Source: JBDRED01 sp043820025 [NCBI: Elusimicrobiota bacterium] (lineage in GTDB: Bacteria > RUG730 > JBDRED01). Taken from it: 64,000 nucleotides of DNA. The notes beneath the pieces are model-generated. The model was given only the letters and a program-made list of their open reading frames with translations, was not told the DNA's origin and did not search any database. Below, one piece after another: positions 52,362-62,510 of this stretch. The stretch lies in NCBI GenBank assembly GCA_043820025.1, contig JBDRED010000028.1:1-64000 (forward strand), given 5' to 3'. The stretch's first letter is position 1. Each line of letters starts with the position of its first letter. A program made the position numbers and the translations under genes.

Positions 52362-53240
52362 TTATTTAGATCTATTTTTCCAGTCATAGACAATGGGGCT
52401 GGCAACAAATATTGACGAATACGTACCGACAATAACTCCTAGAAGCAGGACTAATGAAAAATCATGTATTACCTTGCCGCCAAAAAGAAAAAGCGCTAAC
52501 ACAGTTACCAGTGTTGTGCCTGAGGTAATAACTGTTCGGGAAAGCGTCTGATTTATACTGTCATTAAAAACTTTTTCTTTAGCTTCTTTATATCTTACTC
52601 GAAGATTCTCTCTAATCCTGTCATATATTACAATTGTATCATTTATTGAATATCCTACGAGTGTCATCAACGCGGCAACAACAGGCAATGTGATCTCTTT
52701 ATTTAATATAGAAAATATTCCTACCACAATCAATACGTCGTGAATAAGCGCAAGAACGCCCGCAACGCCCCAAACACCGCCTTTAAATCTTATAGCAACA
52801 TAACAAATGATTCCTAAAAACGCGAAACTAAATGCTAAAGCCGCTCTTTTTACCAGCCAGATTCCTACAGCAGGCCCAACCATTTCAATCCTCTCAACAA
52901 CAAAATTCTTATTCATGTTTGTCTTAAGGGTTTCCATTAACGGGCCGGTAACCTGCGCGCTCTGTTGTAAACGAAATATCACAACATTGCTTCCAACAAA
53001 CCTTTGTAATGTTACATTGCTAAATCCAATAGTCTCTAAACCGGTCCTAACCTCATCATTTGTTACTGCTTCCGTAAAATTTATCTGCACTAACGCGCCG
53101 CCGGTAAAATCAATACCCCAATTCGGCCCGCCTTTAATAATCATAGATATTATCCCTGCAGTTATTAATATTCCGCTTAATAGGTATGCAATTTTCTTTT
53201 TTTGTATGAATTTAATATTTGTATTTTGAAAAAGATTCAT
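52362..53240 (-). CDS. secF: Protein translocase subunit SecF
   Basis: 292 residues, six membrane helices. GGPNWGIDFTGGALVQINF is the D1 signature near residue 32; VGYSINDTIVIYDRIRENLR is the RND-type TM4 motif (about 195-214). It works with SecD to use the proton gradient in late stages of Sec export. 71 bases after secD, a gap that holds a small palindrome. Confidence 0.96.
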   Translation of the reverse strand: MNLFQNTNIKFIQKKKIAYLLSGILITAGIISMIIKGGPNWGIDFTGGALVQINFTEAVTNDEVRTGLETIGFSNVTLQRFVGSNVVIFRLQQSAQVTGPLMETLKTNMNKNFVVERIEMVGPAVGIWLVKRAALAFSFAFLGIICYVAIRFKGGVWGVAGVLALIHDVLIVVGIFSILNKEITLPVVAALMTLVGYSINDTIVIYDRIRENLRVRYKEAKEKVFNDSINQTLSRTVITSGTTLVTVLALFLFGGKVIHDFSLVLLLGVIVGTYSSIFVASPIVYDWKNRSK

Positions 53241-53269
53241 TTCTCCCCCTTTATTCTAATGCCTATTGC

Positions 53270-53290
53270 GTCCACCGCCTTTGGCCGGAC
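53270..53290. repeat. Short palindrome between secD and secF
   Basis: GTCC-CC-GCC and GGC-GG-GAC arms around TTT/AAA; a common TCCGCC...GGCGGA-type intergenic hairpin. No T-tract, so not called a terminator. Confidence 0.5.
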
Positions 53291-53311
53291 AAACGCGCAT
53301 ACTGCGAGTTA

Positions 53312-54691
53312 TTATATACTTAGCTTCTTTATCTTTGGATTTTTCAATACTAATTCATAAACAACCTTTGTAACAATTATTGATGTGAACATACTGCTTA
53401 AAATACCTATTGATAATGTGACAGCAAATCCTTTAATCGGCCCTGTGCCGAATTGGAATAAAAACGCCGCCGCAATAAGCGTTGTAATATTTGAGTCAAG
53501 AATTGTGCTGAACGCTTTATCATACCCGGCGTCTATAGCAATTCGTATAGTCTTACCTGCGCGCATTTCTTCGCGTATTCGTTCAAAGATTAACACATTC
53601 GCGTCCACAGCCATACCGATTGTCAAAATTATACCCGCAATACCGGGAAGAGTTAAGGTCGCATGGAAATACGCCATCATACCCATAAGTATAATCATAT
53701 TTAGCAAAAGAGCAAAGTTTGCAAGAAGTCCTGACCACTTATAATAAATAATCATAAATACAAGCACAATCAAAAGCCCTAAAATACCGGCTGTAGTCCC
53801 TCGACGCACAGAATCAGCTCCCAGTGTCGGCCCCACAGTCCTGTTTTCAATAATTCTAACAGGCGCCGGTAAAGCGCCGGCCCTTAATATAATAGACAAG
53901 CTCTTTGCTTCTTCGGGAGTAAAATTTCCCTCGATTATCGCATGTCCGTCAGGAATCCTTGATCTTATCACAGGCGCTGATTGCACTATCCCGTCTAACA
54001 CGATCGCAAGCTTTCTATCAACATTACGTTCTGTTAAGTCGGCAAATCTTACTGCTCCTTCTTTGTTAAAATCCAGAGCGACATAAGGCGCGCCATAATC
54101 GCCGCCAACCTTGACCTCGGCATTAGTCAGGAATGATCCTGTCACATCTGAGCGGTCTTCAACAACATAATATCTGTCTTCCTTTCCCGGAAGAACAACA
54201 AAACCTTTTGGAACCTTTTCTGCGTCGATATCCCCTTCTTCATTCATGAAATCACGAGGGCTGTGTTCCTCATCAACCAATCTGAATTCCAAGAGAGCGG
54301 TTTTTCCTATAAGCTCAACCGCTCTATCAGGATCCTTTACTCCGGGAAGCTGAACAGTTATCCAACGATCACCCTGCATAGCTATATGAGGTTCGGCAAC
54401 GCCAAACTGGTCAACGCGATTTCTAATAATTTCTATAGCTTGAGCTAAAGCGTCCTCTAATTTAATATCCTTTCGCAGTTTATCAACATCCAGTTCAAGA
54501 ATAAGATTCATTCCGCCGCGTAAATCCAAGCCGAGTTTAATAACCCTTGTAGATATCTCGTCTTTGAACCTTTCAAGACTATTTCTTTCGTCTGCGGTCA
54601 TTGTATACCATTTTATCGTCGGATATAAATTCCAAATAGAAAATCCTAAAACAAGCGCGATTAAAAATAAACGCCATTTCTGCCGCTGCAT
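53312..54691 (-). CDS. secD: Protein translocase subunit SecD
   Basis: 459 residues, at the short end of the family. LGLDLRGGMNLILELDVDKL (about 51-70) is the D1 motif, VDQFGVAEPHIAMQGDRWITVQ-type P1 head follows, then SLSIILRAGALPAPV and TM4 IGMAVDANVLIFERIREEMR. Partner of SecF. The P1 periplasmic region is shorter than in E. coli. SD TTAGGAGG. Order yajC-secD-secF is standard. Confidence 0.96.
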   Translation of the reverse strand: MQRQKWRLFLIALVLGFSIWNLYPTIKWYTMTADERNSLERFKDEISTRVIKLGLDLRGGMNLILELDVDKLRKDIKLEDALAQAIEIIRNRVDQFGVAEPHIAMQGDRWITVQLPGVKDPDRAVELIGKTALLEFRLVDEEHSPRDFMNEEGDIDAEKVPKGFVVLPGKEDRYYVVEDRSDVTGSFLTNAEVKVGGDYGAPYVALDFNKEGAVRFADLTERNVDRKLAIVLDGIVQSAPVIRSRIPDGHAIIEGNFTPEEAKSLSIILRAGALPAPVRIIENRTVGPTLGADSVRRGTTAGILGLLIVLVFMIIYYKWSGLLANFALLLNMIILMGMMAYFHATLTLPGIAGIILTIGMAVDANVLIFERIREEMRAGKTIRIAIDAGYDKAFSTILDSNITTLIAAAFLFQFGTGPIKGFAVTLSIGILSSMFTSIIVTKVVYELVLKNPKIKKLSI

Positions 54692-54711
54692 ATTTCCTCC
54701 TAAAAAAACTT

Positions 54712-55053
54712 CTATTTATTAGACACTACTTCCGGCTGAACAACAACCTTTTTCGCTATAGCATCCCTTGTTATCATAATAGTTACATTATCAGAAACCT
54801 TTAAGTGATATAAATCAGGTTTAACTAAAACTATTGTGCCTATTATACCGCCTGTTGTAACAACCTTATCGTTCTGTTTTAATTCGCTTAACATTCTTTG
54901 ATGTTCCTTGGCGCGTTTTTGCTGAGGGCGTATTAAGAAAAAGTAAAATATTATCAAAAGCGCGAATAATGGAAATAAATTAACTAACGGATTTCCGCCC
55001 TGCGCCTGCGCTCCCTGAGGAGCGGTCCCCATTGCATATGCTAAACTAAACAT
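54712..55053 (-). CDS. yajC: Sec translocase accessory protein YajC
   Basis: About 113 residues, one membrane helix (NLFPLFALLIIFYFFLIRPQ) followed by QKRAKEHQRMLSELKQNDKV, VTTGGIIGTIV and a basic tail, all typical. The start at 55053 follows GAGGGGG. A longer reading from 55083 begins MRQHFS, the same as a longer accC reading; both come from a shared upstream repeat and are not credible protein. Confidence 0.94.
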   Translation of the reverse strand: MFSLAYAMGTAPQGAQAQGGNPLVNLFPLFALLIIFYFFLIRPQQKRAKEHQRMLSELKQNDKVVTTGGIIGTIVLVKPDLYHLKVSDNVTIMITRDAIAKKVVVQPEVVSNK

Positions 55054-55066
55054 AATTCCCCCTCTT

Positions 55067-55117
55067 GAAAAATGCTGACGCATTTTTTAGTTTAAATTTT
55101 AAGTGCTGAGTGTTGAG

Positions 55118-55119
<2 letters not shown>
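55067..55119 (-). repeat. Hairpin-plus-phrase repeat, tgt/yajC copy
   Basis: Minus strand: AACTCAACACTCAGCACTTA, then AAAATGC-GTCA-GCATTTT hairpin, just before the yajC SD. Its first bases touch the tgt stop codon. Matches 58198-58247 between accB and accC. Confidence 0.7.
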
Positions 55120-56269
<1,150 letters not shown>

Positions 56270-56283
56270 TCATAAATTTCATG

Positions 56284-56318
56284 AGTTATTATAATTATTA
56301 TGTCTTCTGTATTCAGCT
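56284..56318 (-). repeat. 3'-end repeat motif (rfaE2 copy)
   Basis: Minus strand AGCTGAATACAGAAGACATA then ATAATTATAATAACT. It contains the rfaE2 stop codon. Same family and orientation as the other copies. Confidence 0.6.
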
Positions 56319-56822
56319 GTTCTTTATTTTGTTTATTATATCTGAAGTGGATTTTCCTTTAATTAAAGGAATGGTTACAACCTTTCCGCCGTATGATTCA
56401 AGAAAGTCTCGGCCTACTATAGTATCAAGAGTGTAATCTCCGCCTTTAATTAATACGTCGGGTTGAATTTTTTTTATAAGGTTTAAAGGTGTGTTTTCAT
56501 TAAACATCGCGACATAGTCCACGCATGAGAGCGCTGAAAGAACCTCAGCGCGTTCGCGTTCAGGGAATATTGGCCTTTTTGGCCCTTTAAGCCTTCTTAT
56601 AGACGAATCGCTATTTAATCCGATTACTAATATATCCCCATATCTTTTCGCTTTTTCGAGATACGCAACATGCCCTTTATGCAGTATGTCAAAACATCCA
56701 TTCGTAAAAACTATCTTTTTACGCTGTTTGCGCTTCTGTTTTAAAATCTTAACCAGTTTATCTATGTCAATAAATTTTGTCATTTTTATTTTTTTAGCAG
56801 TCTGCCTTATATTATCCGGCAA
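56313..56822 (-). CDS. rfaE2: D-glycero-beta-D-manno-heptose 1-phosphate adenylyltransferase
   Basis: 169 residues, matching the C-terminal half of HldE. Nucleotidyltransferase motifs: VFTNGCFDILHKGHVAYLEK (HxGH), GLNSDSSIRRLKGPKRPIFP, ALSCVDYVAMFNE and LIKGGDYTLDTIVGRDFLES. It makes ADP-heptose for the LPS core; the kinase half (RfaE1) is not in the window. The TTG start at 56822 has AGGAG only one base away; the ATG at 56783 is a possible true start but lacks an SD. 4 bases after accC. Confidence 0.9.
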   Translation of the reverse strand: MPDNIRQTAKKIKMTKFIDIDKLVKILKQKRKQRKKIVFTNGCFDILHKGHVAYLEKAKRYGDILVIGLNSDSSIRRLKGPKRPIFPERERAEVLSALSCVDYVAMFNENTPLNLIKKIQPDVLIKGGDYTLDTIVGRDFLESYGGKVVTIPLIKGKSTSDIINKIKNS

Positions 56823-56826
56823 GCTC

Positions 56827-58188
56827 CTATTTTTTACCTTTAAATTCTTTTGTCATACGCGTCTGTAAAAAGTTTGTATAAAATTCGCCTTTTATAAAAT
56901 ATTTATTCTGCATAACCTTCTGATGAAATGATGTAGTCGTAGCTATGCCGCGAATCGTTATTTCATCAAGCGCGCGCGCCATCCTGTTTATAGCTTCCTC
57001 TCTATTTTTTCCAAACGCCAATATTTTCGCTACCATTGAATCATAAAACGGAGGTATGGTGTACCCTTGATATACATGCGTATCAATTCTTATGCCGGGC
57101 CCGCCGGGCATTATAAAAGCCTCTATCGTTCCGGGCGACGGAATAAAATCCTTATCCGGATCCTCGGCATTTATTCTGCACTCTATTGCATGCCCTAAAA
57201 TATTCACATCATCCTGTTTAAGTTTTAGGCGCTCGCCGGCAGCCAGCAGTATCTGTTCTTTAATTAAGTCGAGGCCTGTCACAAGTTCTGTAACCGGATG
57301 CTCAACTTGAATACGAGTATTCATCTCCATAAAATAATAATTTCCCTTTTTATCTAAAAGAAACTCCACTGTGCCAACGGTCACATAATTAACAGCCTTA
57401 GCGGCGCGCACAGCAGACCTGCCCATTCTGCGCCGAAGTTTTTCATTTACTGCAGGCGAAGGAGATTCTTCAACAAGCTTTTGATGCCTTCTCTGTATAG
57501 AACAATCGCGCTCAGGCAGATAAATGGTATTGCCTTTTGAATCAGCCATAATCTGAAATTCAATATGACGCGGTTCTTCAAGATATTTTTCAATATAAAC
57601 TTCGTCATTGCCAAACGCGGCTTTTGCCTCAGCCTTTGCCGTAAGAATAGCATTTTCAAGAGCGTCTTCATTCTGCACTACGCGCATACCCTTACCGCCG
57701 CCGCCCGCTGAAGCCTTTACAATAACCGGATAACCGATTTTTTTTGCTATACGTTTAATCGGCGTATCCTTATCAATAATACCCTCGCATCCCGGAACAA
57801 CAGGCACATCAGCCTTTATCATAGTCTCGCGCGCTTTCGCCTTATCGCCCATAAGAAGTATTGATTCCTTAGACGGCCCGATAAATTTAATACCGCATGA
57901 CTCGCACACATCGGCAAAGTATGTATTCTCCGCAAGAAACCCATATCCCGGATGTATAGCGTCCACGCCTGTTATTTCAGCTGCGCTTATAATATTTGGA
58001 ACGTTTAAGTAACTCTCACTTGCTGAAGCAGGGCCGATACAAAATCTCTCGTCGGCATACCTGACATGCATACTATCAGCATCCGCCTCAGAATGCACTG
58101 CAACGGTTTTAATACCCATTTCTTTGCATGCTCTTATTATCCGAACAGCTATTTCGCCTCTATTCGCGATAAGTATTTTCTTAAACAT
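56827..58188 (-). CDS. accC: Acetyl-CoA carboxylase, biotin carboxylase subunit
   Basis: About 453 residues. [20 protein letters not shown] at the start, [15 protein letters not shown] (ATP grasp glycine loop), [20 protein letters not shown] and [16 protein letters not shown] (catalytic Glu/Arg). It carboxylates biotin on AccB. The start at 58188 follows AGGGGGACTT; a longer reading from 58215 begins MRQHFS and translates repeat DNA. accB is immediately upstream. Confidence 0.97.
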   Translation of the reverse strand: MFKKILIANRGEIAVRIIRACKEMGIKTVAVHSEADADSMHVRYADERFCIGPASASESYLNVPNIISAAEITGVDAIHPGYGFLAENTYFADVCESCGIKFIGPSKESILLMGDKAKARETMIKADVPVVPGCEGIIDKDTPIKRIAKKIGYPVIVKASAGGGGKGMRVVQNEDALENAILTAKAEAKAAFGNDEVYIEKYLEEPRHIEFQIMADSKGNTIYLPERDCSIQRRHQKLVEESPSPAVNEKLRRRMGRSAVRAAKAVNYVTVGTVEFLLDKKGNYYFMEMNTRIQVEHPVTELVTGLDLIKEQILLAAGERLKLKQDDVNILGHAIECRINAEDPDKDFIPSPGTIEAFIMPGGPGIRIDTHVYQGYTIPPFYDSMVAKILAFGKNREEAINRMARALDEITIRGIATTTSFHQKVMQNKYFIKGEFYTNFLQTRMTKEFKGKK

Positions 58189-58197
58189 AAGTCCCCC

Positions 58198-58247
58198 TGA
58201 AAAATGCTGACGCATTTTAAGTATAAGTGTTAAGCGCTGAGTTTTAC
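58198..58247 (-). repeat. Hairpin-plus-phrase repeat, accB/accC copy
   Basis: Minus strand AAACTCAGCGCTTAACACTT, then AAAATGC-GTCA-GCATTTT hairpin before the accC SD. It supplies the last codons and stop of accB. Matches 55067-55119. Confidence 0.7.
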
Positions 58248-58676
58248 TAAAAATATTTCTTCGCCATATTCGACAGGTTTGCCGTTCTTTATAAGAACCT
58301 TATCAATAACTCCGTCTATCTCAGACACTACCTCTTTCATTATTTTCATTGCTTCCACAACGCCCAGCTTTGTTCCTTTTTTTATTACATCGCCCTCTTT
58401 AACAAAAGGCTTATCGTTCTTTGCGTCATTACTATAAAAAGTGCCCACCATCTTTGACTTAATAACACAATATTCGCTGTTATTATTATCAAGCCTAAGC
58501 TTTGCAGTCTCAGATTTTTCCGCAGTAACCACAGCCTGTTTTGTAATAGGATGAGGCATGCAAGAAACAGCATTTCTTTTTACTCGAACTCTTATTCCAT
58601 GTTTTTCCCATGATAATTCAGAAATATCGGTTTTATTAATAACGTCAAAGAAATTTTCAATACGCTTTACATCCAT
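58230..58676 (-). CDS. accB: Acetyl-CoA carboxylase, biotin carboxyl carrier protein
   Basis: 148 residues. A helical N-terminus, a linker (about 40-75), and the biotinyl domain with Lys111 in [13 protein letters not shown] replaces the usual MKM. Ends with [12 protein letters not shown]. It carries carboxyl-biotin for fatty acid synthesis. The start at 58676 follows GGGGGG; a longer reading from 58727 (RGRHFVSLLKLF) comes from repeat DNA. The last codons also come from a repeat. Confidence 0.95.
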   Translation of the reverse strand: MDVKRIENFFDVINKTDISELSWEKHGIRVRVKRNAVSCMPHPITKQAVVTAEKSETAKLRLDNNNSEYCVIKSKMVGTFYSNDAKNDKPFVKEGDVIKKGTKLGVVEAMKIMKEVVSEIDGVIDKVLIKNGKPVEYGEEIFLVKLSA

Positions 58677-58702
58677 AAATCCCCCCAAAAAAAGTTTCAA
58701 AA

Positions 58703-58738
58703 GCGACACGAAGTGTCGTCCCCGCATAGGCGGGGATC
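58703..58738. repeat. Dispersed palindrome, GCGACACGAAGTG type
   Basis: Two hairpins side by side, CGACAC-GAA-GTGTCG and CCCCGC-ATAG-GCGGGG. Matches 39605-39640. Just upstream of accB. Confidence 0.75.
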
Positions 58739-58766
58739 CGGTTATAATAACTTACAACACACAACG

Positions 58767-58893
58767 TGTCATCCTGAGGATTACTATCCGAAGGATCTCC
58801 GGGAAAGGTTCCCCGCTCGAAGATTGCCACCGCATTTTGCGGGGCCCCGCCAGCGGCGGTAGCTTCGGTCACTATCGTTCCCTCGCAATGACA
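58767..58893. repeat. Long inverted repeat, TGTCATTGCGAGG type
   Basis: 127 bp with TGTCATCCTGAGG at one end and CCTCGCAATGACA at the other, and inner hairpins (GCGGGGCCCCGC, CCGCCAGCGGCGG). A familiar class of dispersed intergenic repeat. Fills most of the accB-efp gap (58677-58957). Confidence 0.7.
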
Positions 58894-58897
58894 ATAT

Positions 58898-58950
58898 AAG
58901 TTATTATAATATTCTGACTTCTGTATTCTGTCTTCTGTATTCTGACTTCT
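58898..58950 (-). repeat. 3'-end repeat motif (efp copy, longest)
   Basis: Minus strand: TTTAGAAGTCAGAATACAGA, AGACAGAATACAGAAGTCAG and AATATTATAATAACTT, 8 bases after the efp stop. Four CAGAA units. The longest of the copies. Confidence 0.65.
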
Positions 58951-58957
58951 AAATATA

Positions 58958-59515
58958 TTATACTCTTCCTAAATATTCGCCGGTTCTTGTGTCTATCTTA
59001 ATAGTATCCCCGATTTCTACAAACAATGGGACCTGCACGACAGCCCCTGTTTCAACTGTAGCAGGTTTTAATGTGCTTGATACAGTGTCTCCCTTTAAAC
59101 CCTTTTCAGTGTAATTAACCTTAAGTTCAACTGTATTTGGCAGTGATACGCCCATAACTTCATCGCCATAATATAAAACATCCGCTTCCATATTATCCTG
59201 CAAAAACCGTATGCCGTCTCCCAAATGATCCGCGTCAAATGAAACCTGTTCGTAAGTCTGGGTATCCATAAAATGATAGCTTTCTCCCTCTTTATATAAA
59301 AACTGCATCTTCTTTCTATCAAGATTAACCTCTTTAAATTTTTCGCCTGACCTTACAGTGCGCTCAATAATAGCGCCTGTCCTAAGATTCTTAAGTTTGA
59401 GCCTAACCATAGCTCCGCCTTTACCGGGTTTATGATGCTGAAACCAAACAACTGTAAAAAGCTGTCCATCAATCTCTAAATTTGCTCCATTTGAAATTTC
59501 AGATGTTGAAATCAT
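58958..59515 (-). CDS. efp: Elongation factor P
   Basis: 185 residues, three beta domains. Lys32 lies at the tip in HHKPGKGGAMVRLK, the position that is lysylated in EpmA systems; no epmA is seen here. Ends DTIKIDTRTGEYLGRV as usual. It helps the ribosome through proline runs. The start at 59515 follows GGAGGCAGT. 14 bases after pepP. Confidence 0.97.
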   Translation of the reverse strand: MISTSEISNGANLEIDGQLFTVVWFQHHKPGKGGAMVRLKLKNLRTGAIIERTVRSGEKFKEVNLDRKKMQFLYKEGESYHFMDTQTYEQVSFDADHLGDGIRFLQDNMEADVLYYGDEVMGVSLPNTVELKVNYTEKGLKGDTVSSTLKPATVETGAVVQVPLFVEIGDTIKIDTRTGEYLGRV

Positions 59516-59541
59516 TACTGCCTCCAAAAAGTATAATGAGT

Positions 59542-60588
59542 TTACACTGTTAATATCTTTGCGCCATTCTTTGTCACAAGCACAGTATCTTCAAGCCTTA
59601 CTCCGCCAATACCGGGCATATACACCCCAGGTTCGATTGTAATAACCATGTTTTCCTGTAAAACTTCTGTTGACCTTTGATTTATAAAAGGTTTTTCATG
59701 AATCTCAAGCCCAACGCCATGGCCGGTGCCATGAAGATAATATTTTAACAGGCCGGCGTCTTTTGCGTAAGAACGCGCCCTTAAGTCAATATCCCGCGTT
59801 TTTATTCCGGGTTTTACCATAGCTATAAGGCTTTTTTTAGCCTGATTTACAAAATTAAACATAAGATTCAGTTCATTATTATAGCGTTTGATTCTATCTA
59901 AAAAGTATACCCTTGTCAAGTCAGAGCAATAGCCATTTATCTTAGCGCCGCAGTCAATAAGCAAAATGCTATGTTTATCAAACCTTTTTAAAGACGCCTC
60001 ATGATGCGGGAATTGCGTATTTGAGCCGTAAGCAACTATTGTGTCAAAGGCTTTTCCATCCCCTTTTTGCATAAAAAACATGTCTATCTTTTTACTAAGT
60101 TCCTTTTCTGTGATCCCGTCTTTGCACAAAGAATTTACATTTCCCGCTAATTCGCCGGTAATTGAGCATGCTTTTTTTATATTATTTATCTCGCAGGTAT
60201 CCTTTTTCGCGCGCAGTTCCTCAATAATACCCGGAGCCTTTTTACATTTTGAAATATTCCCAAGCGTCTCCTGCCATGCAACTGAAAGACTATCCGGATT
60301 AAATCCAATTATACTGCCTTTACCAATAATCCGCTTTATGCGCGCAGACACACTGTCCTCAACCTTAATAACAGATACTGCTTCTGATAAATTTTTTGAT
60401 TTTGAAACATGGTCAAAAAGCATAGGCGGGACGAATAAATATATACTCTTCAGCCCTGCTAAAACAGGAAACACATTGCCTTTAAATCCTGTCAGATAAT
60501 AGCTGTTAATTTCTTGAGTATCAAAAAAATACTCAAGAGCGTTCTTTTTGAGAAGCTTTTTAAGAGCATCAAATCGTTTTGTAATCAT
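59542..60588 (-). CDS. pepP: Xaa-Pro aminopeptidase (M24 family)
   Basis: 348 residues. An N-terminal creatinase-like domain (1-120), then the pita-bread peptidase with metal ligands in LLIDCGAKINGYCSDLTR (two Asp), HGTGHGVGLEIHEKP (His), VITIEPGVYMPGIGG (Glu) and RLEDTVLVT (Glu). Cleaves N-terminal residues before proline. It overlaps aroQ by 4 bases (ATGA) and precedes efp, an order (aroQ-pepP-efp) common in Gram-positive and related genomes. Confidence 0.95.
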   Translation of the reverse strand: MITKRFDALKKLLKKNALEYFFDTQEINSYYLTGFKGNVFPVLAGLKSIYLFVPPMLFDHVSKSKNLSEAVSVIKVEDSVSARIKRIIGKGSIIGFNPDSLSVAWQETLGNISKCKKAPGIIEELRAKKDTCEINNIKKACSITGELAGNVNSLCKDGITEKELSKKIDMFFMQKGDGKAFDTIVAYGSNTQFPHHEASLKRFDKHSILLIDCGAKINGYCSDLTRVYFLDRIKRYNNELNLMFNFVNQAKKSLIAMVKPGIKTRDIDLRARSYAKDAGLLKYYLHGTGHGVGLEIHEKPFINQRSTEVLQENMVITIEPGVYMPGIGGVRLEDTVLVTKNGAKILTV

Positions 60589-61058
60589 TTTGGAATAAAC
60601 CTAATTCCTGAAAGATGCCGCGACATTTCAATAAGCGCAAGATAATAACTATCCCCGCCAAACCCTGCTATCTGCCCGATACACGCAGACGAAATAACAG
60701 AGGTATGCCTAAATTCCTCGCGTTTATAAATCTGCGATATGTGCGCCTCAATAGCCGGCAGAGTTGACGCCTTTATTGCGTCATGAATAGCAACGCTTGT
60801 ATGCGTATATCCGCCGGGATTTATTATTATCCCGTCAAAAAGTTTTTTTGACCCGGCCCAGGCTTCTCCTATCTTTTTCACTATCTCGCCTTCTATATCG
60901 GATTGAAAACATTCTAACCGGATATTCAAGCCTTCTGCTTGTTTTATTAGTCCGTTTTCAAGTTCAGGAAGAGAAAACGAGCCATAGGTGTCAGGCTCGC
61001 GTTTGCCAAGCAGGCTTAAATTCGGGCCGCTAATTAATAAAACTCTCTTTTTTGCCAT
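60585..61058 (-). CDS. aroQ: Type II 3-dehydroquinate dehydratase
   Basis: 157 residues. ISGPNLSLLGKREPDTYG carries the active Arg and Tyr (usual GPNLNLLG; here Ser replaces the second Asn), IINPGGYTHTSVAIHDAI, and EAHISQIYKREEFRHTSVIS with the His general acid. Third step of the shikimate route after DAHP. SD GGGGGAG. Confidence 0.95.
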   Translation of the reverse strand: MAKKRVLLISGPNLSLLGKREPDTYGSFSLPELENGLIKQAEGLNIRLECFQSDIEGEIVKKIGEAWAGSKKLFDGIIINPGGYTHTSVAIHDAIKASTLPAIEAHISQIYKREEFRHTSVISSACIGQIAGFGGDSYYLALIEMSRHLSGIRFIPK

Positions 61059-61069
61059 AACTCCCCCAA

Positions 61070-61672
61070 TTATTTTTCATTATATTTAATTATATGTTCT
61101 TGCGCGACATTATCTTTATTGTACGAATACTTGCCTGCAACAGCCGCAGATACAATAATTGCCATTGCCTTTGCCGCAGGAATATCCAATGGCGTAACAT
61201 GCGACTTAGGCACAATCAATAGATTACCGGCAAAATTATAAGATTGCGGCACATAAACCGCTATCGCATCATTCACGCCGATAACCTCTAAATCTTCTGT
61301 TGTAATAAAACCCATAACCTTGATACCCTGCCCCGGAAACAGTGTAATAAGCGCAGGCTTATTAAATTTTTTCTCTTTACCGACAAACGCGTTTATAAGG
61401 TCGCGCATTGACGAATACAAAAGCTTCACAAGCGGCATTTTATCCAATAAATCTGACATGAATTTAAAATATTTTTGAGTTACGAGTAAGGACGTTAGAA
61501 ATCCAACAATTGTTATTATAATAAATGTGATTAAAAGCCCTACTCCGGGAATAGGTATTCTGACAAATAATTTATCTACCTTAGCGAATACAATATAAAA
61601 AACAAATAATGTGCCGACAACCGGCAGCATCACAAGAAGCCCGTTTATAAAATATTTCATTATTTTTTTCAT
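61070..61672 (-). CDS. DUF502 membrane protein
   Basis: 200 residues with two N-terminal membrane helices (about 7-30 and 42-66). The DUF502 pattern PLVKLLYSSMRDLINAFVG, KKFNKPALITLFPGQGIKVM, GFITTEDLE and VYVPQSYNFAGNLLIVPKSH is clear. No function is established. 11 bases before aroQ. SD ACAGGAG. Confidence 0.9.
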   Translation of the reverse strand: MKKIMKYFINGLLVMLPVVGTLFVFYIVFAKVDKLFVRIPIPGVGLLITFIIITIVGFLTSLLVTQKYFKFMSDLLDKMPLVKLLYSSMRDLINAFVGKEKKFNKPALITLFPGQGIKVMGFITTEDLEVIGVNDAIAVYVPQSYNFAGNLLIVPKSHVTPLDIPAAKAMAIIVSAAVAGKYSYNKDNVAQEHIIKYNEK

Positions 61673-61695
61673 AATATCTGCTCCTGTTTTTTAAT

Positions 61696-62403
61696 CTATC
61701 TCCACCCGCCGCGCCTGTTTCCGAATAGACGCAGTAACATAAGAAAAAGATTAATAAAATCTAAATATAATCTGAGAGCGCCCAGGACCGCTTCCTTTCT
61801 ATCCTCGTCAGTGCCGTCATTTCCAATAATATTCATCTGCTTTATTTTCTGCGTATCATACGCCGTAAGGCCGACAAAAATTAATATCCCAATGTATGTA
61901 ATCATCCAATAAAGCTGTGAGCTTTTAAGAAAGAAATTAACCACAGAAGCAATAATAATACCAATAAGGCCCATAATCATAAACTGTCCCACTCCTGTTA
62001 AATCCCTCTTGGTCACATATCCATATAAACTCATTACAGCGAATGTGCCTGCTGTCACAAAAAATGTTACTGCTATTGATTCGGCTGTGTAAACAGCGAA
62101 TACAACAGACAAAGTCAAACCATTCATAGCTGAATATCCGAGAAACAATGCTGTTGCCCTGCCTGCGCTAATATTCATTATTGAACCGGCCAGTTTAAAT
62201 ACAATGATAAGTTCTCCGATAATCAGGCCAAAAAATATAATCGGATTGCCGGCAATTGAACGAAACAAGACAGGCGAAGACATAACAAAATGCGCGATAA
62301 ATCCTGTTAAAACTAATCCGATTGACATCCATCCGTAAACCTTATTCATAAACCTGCGCTGTTCAGCAGCAACCATATCTTCCGTCATATAATCTGTATT
62401 CAT
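61696..62403 (-). CDS. Bax inhibitor-1/YccA family membrane protein
   Basis: About 235 residues, seven membrane helices. RFMNKVYGWMSIGLVLTGF at the start and the conserved tail YIGILIFVGLTAYDTQKIKQ with GALRLYLDFINLFLMLLRLF. The Asp residues of the tail form the pH sensor of the calcium-leak relatives. Role in bacteria is unclear. The start at 62403 follows AGGAGG. Confidence 0.93.
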   Translation of the reverse strand: MNTDYMTEDMVAAEQRRFMNKVYGWMSIGLVLTGFIAHFVMSSPVLFRSIAGNPIIFFGLIIGELIIVFKLAGSIMNISAGRATALFLGYSAMNGLTLSVVFAVYTAESIAVTFFVTAGTFAVMSLYGYVTKRDLTGVGQFMIMGLIGIIIASVVNFFLKSSQLYWMITYIGILIFVGLTAYDTQKIKQMNIIGNDGTDEDRKEAVLGALRLYLDFINLFLMLLRLFGNRRGGWR

Positions 62404-62510
62404 TTCTTTGCCTCCTCTTATCCGCATAGAGACTGAATTCTGTATTGTCTATTATGTATTCTCTATTTTCATTTAATCTTATCAAACTATGTAAATTTAT
62501 CAAGGTAAAT

